64,000 nucleotides of DNA, taken from contig JBMNTP010000006.1 in the NCBI GenBank assembly GCA_050945795.1, forward strand, positions 7,497 through 71,496. The letters run 5' to 3'. The position numbers were made by a program, and so were the translations under genes. The stretch's first letter is position 1; every line of letters starts with the position of its first letter. This document shows positions 53,874-61,331 of the stretch, piece after piece. Below the pieces are notes generated by a model, which was given only the letters and a program-made list of their open reading frames with translations, was not told the DNA's origin and ran no database searches. The DNA is from JBMNTP01 sp050945795. GTDB lineage: Bacteria; Bacillota; Clostridia; Christensenellales; MGBC116941.

Positions 53874-56800
53874 CTAAGCCTTTTTATTTTGCATAAGCCT
53901 ATGCAATGTATCAAGCGCGTATACTATCTGTTCGCTGTTGTGATCGGAGGTTAGGCAGAATCTTAGCCTGCTTTGATTTCTTGGCACCGCGGGATAAACT
54001 GCCGGCGGCACAAAAACACCGTTTTCCAGCATTTTGCTGCTAAGCTCAAAGCACTCGGCGTCTCCTCCTATCATAACCGGCGTTATAGCCGACTCCGCCG
54101 CGAGGCAGGTATCAAAGCCGCGCTTTTTCGCCTCGGTTATAAACACAGCTATGTTCTTTTGCAGCCGCTGCACTCTGTCGTTCGAGCGCCGCATAATGCG
54201 TATCGCCTCGAGCGCCGCCGCGGCTAAAGGCGGCGATATGCCAACGGTAAAAACAAAACCGGGCAGGTTATACCTTAGCCATTCTATAAGTCGGTATTCG
54301 CCCGCAAGATATCCTCCGCAGCTGCCCAGACCTTTTGACAGCGTACCCATTTTTATATCAATATCGCCGCTTTTAAGCTTAAAATATTCATCTACTCCGC
54401 CGCCATTTTCTCCTATAACGCAGCTTGAATGCGCCTCATCTACCATAAGGAAAAGGCCGTATTCCTTTTTAAGGCGTACAAACTCATCTATAGGCGCTAT
54501 GTCACCATCCATGCTGTAAACGCCTTCAACAACAAGCAGCACCTTTTCATATTTATCGCGCACCGATTTAAGCATATTCTCCAGCGCCTTAAAATCGTTG
54601 TGCGGAAAAGCCTTTGTGTCGCTTTGCGAAAGCTGGCAGCCCTGCATTATAGAGTTGTGCGACAGGGCATCGTATATTATAAGATCATGCTTATTACAAA
54701 AATTGCCTACGAACGTAACGTTTGTAGCGTGTCCGGCGTTGTTTACAAGCGCCGCCTCGGTATGCTTCCATGCCGCTATCTCGGCCTCAAGCTCTCCATA
54801 AAGCGGCTTTTCTCCCGCGATAAGCCGGCTGCCGCTAGCCGATGTTCCATACTTTTCCGTAGCGCTTTTAGCCGCCGCCACAGTTTCGACATCGCCGGAA
54901 AAACCAAGATAGTTATACGAACCAAAGTTTATAACCGTCTTGCCGTCAACTACAGATGTATCGCGCAATACGCTGTCATGCGCTATAAAATACGGATTGC
55001 CCTGAGCCTCCGTCGCTTTAATACGCTTTTCAAACTCCGTCCATTCCCTTGAATTTGCAAACGAGCTTATGCGGCCAAGCGGCTTTTCGCGCTCCTCGCT
55101 TTGCGGCTTTGCCACTTCAGTTCCGCTCAGCTTTTTATGCAGCAGCGCCGCCAGTTCGTTCACATTTGAGCAGCCAATGTATTCATCGTCTGTAAGAGTT
55201 ACTTCAAAAAGCTCCTCCGCCCTTGTAAACACGCTAAGACTGGTCAGCGAATCGCCGCCAAGGTCGAATATAAAATGTGCGTCATCGGGTATTTCGCTTT
55301 CATCAAGCACCAGCGTCTCGGCGAATATTTTTCTTATCTCTTTTTTTATATCCTCAAGCCCCTCGACTACTTCAGCCGACTCGGCTTTTTTACTTTTGCC
55401 GCCCGAAACCAAAGCCCTACCCGATGCCATATCAACCTTCGAGCAGTCCCACGCGCCGCTTTCTATGCCCTTTTTAAGCTGCTGACGCTTAACCTTTATG
55501 CCGTTTGCCAGCGGCAGCGGCATATTTGATACATATACCGTCTGTATCTTTTTATATATAGGTAATCCGGCATTTATAAGCGCTATTTCCTCTGCCGCAA
55601 GCTTAAGCTGCCCCGCGCCGGCGCCTTCGGACATCTCCAGCACCAGCGATATATCCTCATAAACCCCGCCATCGCTTACTCCCAAAACGCAGTATCTCTC
55701 AACGCCCGGCAGACCGGCAAACGCGTCCTCCAGCTCATCCGGAAATACATTTTCGCCCGATTCATTTATGATAACCTCTTTAAGCCTGCCCTCTATCTTC
55801 ATTCTGCCTTTTTCAAGGCGGGCGATGTCGCCCGTAGCGAACCAGCCGCCGTTTTCAAGCGACCGCGGCCTTGTCACGCCATTTTCTACAACGCCGGAAT
55901 GCAGCGAATCGCCTCTTATAAACAGCTCCCCTACATTCTCCTCCGCCCCAAGCGGCTCAACACGGTATTGAGCGTCATCAAACGGTCGGCCAAGGCTGGC
56001 TGTAAGCCGTAAATCTATGTTTCTGTCATATTCCACTGATTTTATGCCGACTTCCGTCATGCCAAAGCCGTTGTAAAGCGGATATCCTATGCCGTTTATA
56101 ATTCTTAGCGTTTCCGGGGTAATATGCCCTCCGCCGCTTATCAAGCATCTCGCCTGCGGTCCTATAAGATTTTTCTGAACGTCCTTAAAAAACAGTCGTG
56201 AAGCAATCTTGCGACCCGCCACCGGCATCAGCCTCTGCAAGAATATGCTTATATCAATGGCTTTATTAAGCTTTTCATCTCTGCTCTGCTGTTTGGCCTT
56301 GCGCATAATGCCCTGCGCCACGCTGTTCCAAAAAAGCGGCACGCTCATCAAATGCGTAACGCCAAGCCTTCTTGATGTTTCTAGTATTGTCTGCGGCTGC
56401 CTATCCTTAAGGTAAACTATTGTTTTGCCGAAAAACGAATACCACATGTATACCGCTACAAAGCCAAAAATATGGTGTAGCGGCAAAAACGCCAGGTTTT
56501 TAAGCTCTCCGTCTTCGTATATAAAATCTAGCCCGCCTTTTTTCAAAAGCCCCTCAGCGCTTAGTATCTGATGGCTCATCGCTTCACCGTTATAAGCGTA
56601 TATACGGGAGGTGGCGGTGGTGCCGCTGGTGCAAAGCGCTGCTTCATCCGCCCAGTCCGGCTGCCAATTAGCATCGTCGTCACCGCCTAAAATATCATTA
56701 GGGGAAATATAAACAACGCCTTCTTTCTCTATCCGCTCATCGGCTATAATCGCTACCGCCCCCGCGTTTCCAAGCAAAAATGATGAGCTTTGCTCCGGCG

Positions 56801-57110
56801 CTCTTGCGTCTAGCAGCAGCGCCCTATGCCCGCTCATCATAATAGCCCAGAAAATCACCGGCCAATACGGTGAATTATCACATTTTATGCCTATATAACC
56901 GCCTCGGCCGCTTTCCCCCATTATCTTTTGAAGCCTTATTGCCGCCGCCCTTGCCAAAGTTTCATACTCGCTGTAGCTTATCGTCTTTATATCGCCGTTT
57001 TCAATATATTCCGCCGCCGTCTTATCACCGTAGTTAGACATAAGGCTGAAAATATTTCGGTATGACAAATCACCCCGAAGCTCTTCGAGTTTGCCAAGCA
57101 TTAATCCCAT
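53874..57110 (-). CDS. Acyl-AMP ligase / acyl carrier protein / alpha-oxoamine synthase fusion
   Basis: Single polypeptide of 1078 residues from the ATG at 57110 (GGAGG nine bases upstream; an upstream ATG at 57167 lies on the leader). Domain 1 (about 10-560) is an ANL adenylating enzyme: CTSGTT P-loop (lacking the usual Gly/Lys tail), GFGMTE, GDIARLEKG, GRLKEVIINESGENVFP and LPLANGIKVKR at the C-terminus. Domain 2 (about 582-661) is a carrier protein with DLGGDSL, pantetheine Ser at 621. Domain 3 (about 681-1078) is a BioF/KBL/SPT-like PLP enzyme: SGSRLIAGE, LSHNSI, DEAHSS (891-896) and LSKGLG with PLP Lys 926. Together they would activate a carboxylic acid, hold it as thioester, and condense it with an amino acid with loss of CO2, giving an alpha-amino ketone. 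Fatty acid plus Ser/Ala/Gly is a reasonable guess. Substrates are not provable from sequence. Confidence 0.88.
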   Translation of the reverse strand: MGLMLGKLEELRGDLSYRNIFSLMSNYGDKTAAEYIENGDIKTISYSEYETLARAAAIRLQKIMGESGRGGYIGIKCDNSPYWPVIFWAIMMSGHRALLLDARAPEQSSSFLLGNAGAVAIIADERIEKEGVVYISPNDILGGDDDANWQPDWADEAALCTSGTTATSRIYAYNGEAMSHQILSAEGLLKKGGLDFIYEDGELKNLAFLPLHHIFGFVAVYMWYSFFGKTIVYLKDRQPQTILETSRRLGVTHLMSVPLFWNSVAQGIMRKAKQQSRDEKLNKAIDISIFLQRLMPVAGRKIASRLFFKDVQKNLIGPQARCLISGGGHITPETLRIINGIGYPLYNGFGMTEVGIKSVEYDRNIDLRLTASLGRPFDDAQYRVEPLGAEENVGELFIRGDSLHSGVVENGVTRPRSLENGGWFATGDIARLEKGRMKIEGRLKEVIINESGENVFPDELEDAFAGLPGVERYCVLGVSDGGVYEDISLVLEMSEGAGAGQLKLAAEEIALINAGLPIYKKIQTVYVSNMPLPLANGIKVKRQQLKKGIESGAWDCSKVDMASGRALVSGGKSKKAESAEVVEGLEDIKKEIRKIFAETLVLDESEIPDDAHFIFDLGGDSLTSLSVFTRAEELFEVTLTDDEYIGCSNVNELAALLHKKLSGTEVAKPQSEEREKPLGRISSFANSREWTEFEKRIKATEAQGNPYFIAHDSVLRDTSVVDGKTVINFGSYNYLGFSGDVETVAAAKSATEKYGTSASGSRLIAGEKPLYGELEAEIAAWKHTEAALVNNAGHATNVTFVGNFCNKHDLIIYDALSHNSIMQGCQLSQSDTKAFPHNDFKALENMLKSVRDKYEKVLLVVEGVYSMDGDIAPIDEFVRLKKEYGLFLMVDEAHSSCVIGENGGGVDEYFKLKSGDIDIKMGTLSKGLGSCGGYLAGEYRLIEWLRYNLPGFVFTVGISPPLAAAALEAIRIMRRSNDRVQRLQKNIAVFITEAKKRGFDTCLAAESAITPVMIGGDAECFELSSKMLENGVFVPPAVYPAVPRNQSRLRFCLTSDHNSEQIVYALDTLHRLMQNKKA

Positions 57111-57187
57111 TACCCTTTGCCTCCAATTTGTAAAATGTATAAATGATGCCGTGGGCGTTCGCCCCAAAAAATAAATACTATGAGAGG

Positions 57188-57216
57188 ATTATACATCAAA
57201 GTAATTTGACAGTCAA
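57188..57216 (-). promoter_or_regulatory. Promoter of the fusion enzyme with palindromic operator candidate
   Basis: TTGACT (57211-57216) and TATAAT (57188-57193) on the minus strand, 17-bp spacing. A perfect 13-bp palindrome TTTGACTGTCAAA (57205-57217) covers the -35, and a second palindrome TTTAGC-N5-GCTAAA sits just upstream (57221-57237). Repressor binding at either would block the polymerase. The 70-nt leader carries a GGGCG/CGCCC hairpin. Confidence 0.75.
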
Positions 57217-57253
57217 AATATTTAGCTTAACGCTAAACCTCTTTAGAAACAGC

Positions 57254-57286
57254 AAAAAACCGGCGGGGCAAAAGCCCTCGCCGGTT
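57254..57286 (-). terminator. Intrinsic terminator of hpf
   Basis: On the minus strand AACCGGCGAGGGC...GCCCCGCCGGTT forms a long stem followed by TTTTTT. It lies between the hpf stop and the fusion-gene promoter. Confidence 0.9.
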
Positions 57287-57316
57287 AGTATAAACATTTG
57301 GATTTAACAGAGCTAC

Positions 57317-57838
57317 TTAGTCGAGCTCCGGCTCTATAAGGCCGTAGTTGCCGTCTTTCCTAAGATACAACACATTTACCTCATCGGTATCCGAGTTTAG
57401 GAAAACGAAGAAATCGTGGCCCAGCAGCTCCAACTGCATTACCGCCTCTTCTGTTGCCATTGGCTTTATAGCAAACCGCTTTGTCCTTACCACCTTACCG
57501 CGATGCATTTCTCCTTCATCGGGGCGGCTGTTGTCAAAAGCGCCTTCTCTAAGCTTTTTATACAGCTTTGTGCGGTGGCGCGTAATCTGTTTTTCGAGCT
57601 TGTCAAGAACATTGTCTATTGAAGCGTACATATCGCCGGTTACTTCCTCGCCCCTTATCATAACGCCATCGAACGGTATAGTAACCTCTGCTATATGCCT
57701 GCTTCTTTCAACCGATAATGTAACGTAAATTTCGGTATCCGGCTTGAAATACTTTTCAAGCTTTGCTGTCTTTTTCATCACTACGTCCCTTAGGTAGTTG
57801 GAAACCTCCATATTCTTTCCTCTGATGCTGATTTTCAT
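57317..57838 (-). CDS. hpf: Ribosome hibernation-promoting factor, long form
   Basis: A 173-residue HPF of the long type, which both blocks and dimerises (100S) stationary-phase ribosomes. The N-terminal domain (1 to about 100) starts MKISIRGKNMEVSNYLRDVVMKK. The C-terminal domain (about 118-173) contains KRFAIKPMATEEAVMQLELLGHDFFVFLNSDT, the dimerisation unit. AAGGAG site before ATG. Monocistronic, with its own terminator. Confidence 0.96.
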   Translation of the reverse strand: MKISIRGKNMEVSNYLRDVVMKKTAKLEKYFKPDTEIYVTLSVERSRHIAEVTIPFDGVMIRGEEVTGDMYASIDNVLDKLEKQITRHRTKLYKKLREGAFDNSRPDEGEMHRGKVVRTKRFAIKPMATEEAVMQLELLGHDFFVFLNSDTDEVNVLYLRKDGNYGLIEPELD

Positions 57839-57983
57839 GTAAGTCCACTCCTTTCCGTCCGCTTGATTAAATGGTGTTTTACCTAACTTCTACGCTTATG
57901 ACAATTATCCTGCCCTTTTACGGTTGCTTATTATATTTTGCCCTATACCGCCACCATTAAAACGGCAAACCGCCTTGATTCTT

Positions 57984-59066
57984 TTACTTTATCGTTATTC
58001 CTACATCCTCGCGGGTTATGTGAATAACCGTTTTACCCGGCTTAAGATATAGAAGATTGCCATCTTCGTCAAGATAATGCGTTCTATCGTCTATATCGTC
58101 ACGTCGCCACTTGCCTTTTATAGCGACGCCATCGATATAATAAACAGCTTCGCCTTCACCTATAAGCTTTACTCCTATATGCTTATCAGAGCCGCTTATC
58201 CTCGAATGCGCTGCCTTTTGAACAATTATATTCGAGAAAGACAGCTGCTCACCCGTCACGCCGTCGGAAAACTTTTTACCGCCTACCGAACGCGCATATA
58301 CTCCGCTGTCGGTATCATATTCATATGCCACCTTGCCGCCCGCCCTAAGGTCTAGCGTGACAGAAAGAGCGGCGTCGCCTTCTTGTTTAACCGAGCCGTT
58401 AAGATCGAACATCATGGCATGCGGCTTTGGCGTGTAGTCAAAATGCTGCTGCAATTCCGTTACCGATGCGTATACATTGCTGGGCGCCCGCCTTGCCGAG
58501 TCGCGCTTGAAAAGCTTTCCTACCGACATGCCGTTTACCGACGTTTCAAAGCCGAGCTGCGAGCGCTTTATTTTTATATCGGCTCCGGATGGAGCGCCAT
58601 TCCCCGCGTCCGGCCCGCCATAATGCGCTAGTATGCCGTCCCATTCTTTAGCTATATCAAAGAAATTCACCCTGGCGCTTCTTATCGGCCCTGTTTTGTC
58701 CGGCGTATTATCGTTATATAGAGCGGCAAGCCGTGTCATGCTGCCCTCAACCTCAATCTCATATACTATATCGGCAAGCGATATATTCCATTGCGGCCTT
58801 GCCCCACTTTCATTGGCTATAGCAACTAAAACCGGCTTATATCCTTTCTGTGAAGGCAAGCCGGTAGTGGGCGAATATCCCTCGAGTATATTATAATCTT
58901 CCATTTGGGGTTTTGGCGTTTCAACGACAATCACCACGTTTTCAGAAGGCGTCGGCGTTGGAGCAACAGCTAAAGGGCTCTCGCTTGGCGCGACAGCCGT
59001 CGGCTGAGGTGCGGAGCATCCGGCCAGCATAGCCAGCGCCATTAATACGCAAACCATCTTTTTCAT
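57984..59066 (-). CDS. DUF3048 lipoprotein (YerB family)
   Basis: A 360-residue lipoprotein: signal and lipobox LAGC (Cys about 18), then a Pro/Thr/Ser-rich linker (about 22-55) and a DUF3048 domain with YSPTTGLPSQKGYKPVLVAIANE, ARPQWNISLADIVYEIEVEG, TRLAALYND and GPIRSARVNFFDIAKEWDG. YerB of Bacillus is of this family; its function is not settled. GGGAGG site. Fourteen bases downstream of the sugar transferase, so a shared envelope-related unit is possible. Confidence 0.9.
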   Translation of the reverse strand: MKKMVCVLMALAMLAGCSAPQPTAVAPSESPLAVAPTPTPSENVVIVVETPKPQMEDYNILEGYSPTTGLPSQKGYKPVLVAIANESGARPQWNISLADIVYEIEVEGSMTRLAALYNDNTPDKTGPIRSARVNFFDIAKEWDGILAHYGGPDAGNGAPSGADIKIKRSQLGFETSVNGMSVGKLFKRDSARRAPSNVYASVTELQQHFDYTPKPHAMMFDLNGSVKQEGDAALSVTLDLRAGGKVAYEYDTDSGVYARSVGGKKFSDGVTGEQLSFSNIIVQKAAHSRISGSDKHIGVKLIGEGEAVYYIDGVAIKGKWRRDDIDDRTHYLDEDGNLLYLKPGKTVIHITREDVGITIK

Positions 59067-59080
59067 ATGAAAACCTCCCG

Positions 59081-59752
59081 CTAAACGGCGTTCTTTCTAC
59101 AGAGTACTACAGGTATCGACTTTAATATTATAACAATATCCTGCCATAGCGAAAAGTTTTTTACATACTCAAGGTCGTATCCAACCTTTTGCTCTATGGT
59201 AAGTTTGCTTCTGCCGTTTATCTGCGCTAAGCCGGTCAGCCCCGGCATAACGTCATGACGGCGCATTTGTTCTTTTGTAAAATTTTTAACTTCTAGCTCT
59301 ATAAGCGGACGCGGGCCCACTAAGCTCATATTACCTATAAAAATATTGAAAATCTGCGGCAGCTCATCAAGGCTGAGCTTTCTAAGAAAGTTCCCCACCG
59401 ATGTAACGCGCTCATCGTTTTCGGTCTGCACAAAGCCGTTGCCTGTCCGTTTCATAAGCTCTTTTTCCAGCTTATGCGCCCCTTCATACATGGTACGAAA
59501 CTTTATAACTTTGAATTTGGAAGCGCGAAAACCCACCCTCTCCTGCATAAAAAACACTGGGCCTCTTGAATCGATAACTACGGCCAAGGCGATTATTAGC
59601 ATAGGTATAAAGAGCAATATTATAAAAACCGCAGAAATTAATATATCCAGGCAGCGCTTAATATAAAAGTATATCCGTCCGGTTACATCTTCATTTTTAT
59701 CCATTAACTCAATAGAGCGCGCAATCTTTTCATCCATTATTATTCTGTCCAC
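59081..59752 (-). CDS. Polyprenyl-phosphate sugar-phosphate transferase (WcaJ/PglC type)
   Basis: A 223-residue monotopic phosphoglycosyl transferase that starts glycan assembly on undecaprenyl phosphate. It has a hydrophobic re-entrant or TM helix (about 33-55), then RGPVFFMQERVGF, FKVIKFRTMY, LRKLSLDELPQIFNI (catalytic DE), MSLVGPRP and the C-terminal MPGLTGLAQINGR. No other polysaccharide gene is next to it, so the glycan is unknown. Start is GTG at 59752 or ATG at 59737. Near-consensus promoter upstream. Confidence 0.92.
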   Translation of the reverse strand: MDRIIMDEKIARSIELMDKNEDVTGRIYFYIKRCLDILISAVFIILLFIPMLIIALAVVIDSRGPVFFMQERVGFRASKFKVIKFRTMYEGAHKLEKELMKRTGNGFVQTENDERVTSVGNFLRKLSLDELPQIFNIFIGNMSLVGPRPLIELEVKNFTKEQMRRHDVMPGLTGLAQINGRSKLTIEQKVGYDLEYVKNFSLWQDIVIILKSIPVVLCRKNAV

Positions 59753-59841
59753 TCCAGCGTTATAAAATCTCGATGCTCAAACATAAAAATATGCCATACC
59801 GCGTCGCCTGGCACAGCTATTAATAACATTTTCGTAAAATT

Positions 59842-59871
59842 ATTATAACAATTTAGAAACTAATTTGTCAA
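59842..59871 (-). promoter_or_regulatory. Sigma-A promoter of the sugar transferase
   Basis: Consensus TTGACA (59866-59871) and TATAAT (59842-59847) on the minus strand with 18-bp spacing. The leader is about 85-100 nt, depending on start codon. Confidence 0.75.
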
Positions 59872-59912
59872 CTTCTACAAGTCCGCGTCTGTGCCGCGTC
59901 GCGCCTTATTTT

Positions 59913-60968
59913 CTATCCCAGTTCGGCGTTTATTGCCGCCAGCAACTTATCCGTCTGCTCCTCGGTTCCTACGGTAATGCGCAAATGCCTAAAAGTCCTT
60001 TCGCCTTCAAAGTGCCTTACCAATATACCCGAGCGCCTTAGAGCGGCGAAAAGCCGGCTCGCATCCACGCCTTCTTTAGATGCGAAAACGAAGTTCGCCT
60101 TCGGCTCCGGCATAGCAAAACCCATCTCTCTAAGAGACGCTGTAAGCCGCTCTCTTGTTCCGATTATTTTATTAATAATTTCGCCATAGTATTTTTCATC
60201 CTTAATCGCCGCCTCGCCGGCAGCCTGCGCCAGCATATCCAAAGGATATGAGTTAAAACTATTCTTTACCTTTATCAGCGCTTCTATGAGGCCGGGCGCA
60301 GCAATCGCGTATCCCAGCCTCAATCCGGCGAGCGCGTGGGATTTGCTAAGTGTGCGTACCACGACTATGTTAGTATGCTTTTCTATCAGCTCTATGGCGC
60401 TGCGCCCTCCAAACTCGACATAAGCCTCATCAACTATCACAACAGCGCCGCTGTTTGCTTTGGCGATATCGGCTACAGCATCAAGCTCAAGGAAAAGCGA
60501 TGTCGGCGCGTTAGGGTTAGCGAATATAACGCCGGCGCCTTCGCCTTTCATAGCTGCAGCGTCTATTTCAAAATTCTGTTTTAGCGGTACTTTTTTATAA
60601 TGTATGTCAAACAGGTTGGAGTAAACGCTGTAAAAGCTGTATGTAATATCTGGAAATATAACGCCCCTGCCGGCGAAAAACGCCATAAACGCCAGCGCTA
60701 GCACCTCATCCGAACCGTTACCCACAAAAACCATATCCCTGCTTACCTTATGACGGTTGGCAATTGCCGAACATAAAGACACACTTTCAGGGTCAGGATA
60801 CAGGCGAAGCCGCGCTGTCGCCTCTAAAATCGCCTTCTCAATTTTTGGCGAGGGCGGATAAGGGTTTTCGTTTGTATTCAGCTTTATAAGTCCACCTTTT
60901 GGCTGCTCGCCCGGCACATACGGGGTTAAATCGCGCACCCGCTCGCTCCATAATTTTTTCATATCCAT
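59913..60968 (-). CDS. hisC: Histidinol-phosphate aminotransferase
   Basis: PLP enzyme of 351 residues, class II aminotransferase. N-terminal LIKLNTNENPYPPSP, FVGNGSDEVLALAF, VIVDEAYVEFGG and VVRTLSKSHALAGLRLGYAIA (PLP Lys in SKSHALAG) are typical of HisC. Related threonine-phosphate decarboxylase and phenylalanine transaminases cannot be excluded, because no other his gene is present. ATG with a very short leader (about 15-20 nt). Confidence 0.9.
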   Translation of the reverse strand: MDMKKLWSERVRDLTPYVPGEQPKGGLIKLNTNENPYPPSPKIEKAILEATARLRLYPDPESVSLCSAIANRHKVSRDMVFVGNGSDEVLALAFMAFFAGRGVIFPDITYSFYSVYSNLFDIHYKKVPLKQNFEIDAAAMKGEGAGVIFANPNAPTSLFLELDAVADIAKANSGAVVIVDEAYVEFGGRSAIELIEKHTNIVVVRTLSKSHALAGLRLGYAIAAPGLIEALIKVKNSFNSYPLDMLAQAAGEAAIKDEKYYGEIINKIIGTRERLTASLREMGFAMPEPKANFVFASKEGVDASRLFAALRRSGILVRHFEGERTFRHLRITVGTEEQTDKLLAAINAELG

Positions 60969-60989
60969 GCCTATTCTTCGTTTTGAACA

Positions 60990-61018
60990 ATTATAGCACC
61001 GCCTAACTCAGCTGTCAC
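60990..61018 (-). promoter_or_regulatory. Sigma-A promoter of hisC
   Basis: GTGACA (61013-61018) and TATAAT (60990-60995) on the minus strand, 17-bp spacing, only about 20 bp before the ATG. The rest of the 363-bp hisC-nifJ gap holds the nifJ leader hairpins and promoter described separately and no gene. Confidence 0.75.
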
Positions 61019-61161
61019 TTATATAGCGCTAAAAGGCGGCAATAAATATTCATGCGCGCGTTATATTGCAGCGCACCCGCCCCCCACCTGCATAAAATAG
61101 CGGCGCGGCATGTATTTAAAGCCAAAACTAAGCCGAATGTGAAATAAAGAAAAACACATCA

Positions 61162-61215
61162 TGCAAAGCCGCCTTAAAAGCGGTTAAAACGGCTTTGCTG
61201 CTAGCTTTAGGCGGC
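61162..61215 (+). promoter_or_regulatory. Competing inverted repeats upstream of the nifJ promoter
   Basis: The segment AAAGCCGCCTT can pair either with CGGCTTT just downstream or with AGGCGGCTT (about 61207-61217) next to the -35 box. The pairings are mutually exclusive. As DNA they may form a protein-binding site. As RNA they would only matter for read-through transcripts. Confidence 0.35.
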
Positions 61216-61244
61216 TTGACTTGAATATCTGGTAATTATATAAT
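61216..61244 (+). promoter_or_regulatory. Sigma-A promoter of nifJ
   Basis: TTGACT (61216-61221) and TATAAT (61239-61244) with 17-bp spacing. The mRNA start near 61251 gives a leader of about 80 nt. Confidence 0.85.
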
Positions 61245-61331
61245 TAGTTGGATTGTTGTGACGCAAACTTAGGGCGTTTAAGCATTTCTTGCCCAACCAA
61301 TCTTGCATATTACGATAGGAGGTATTACCTA

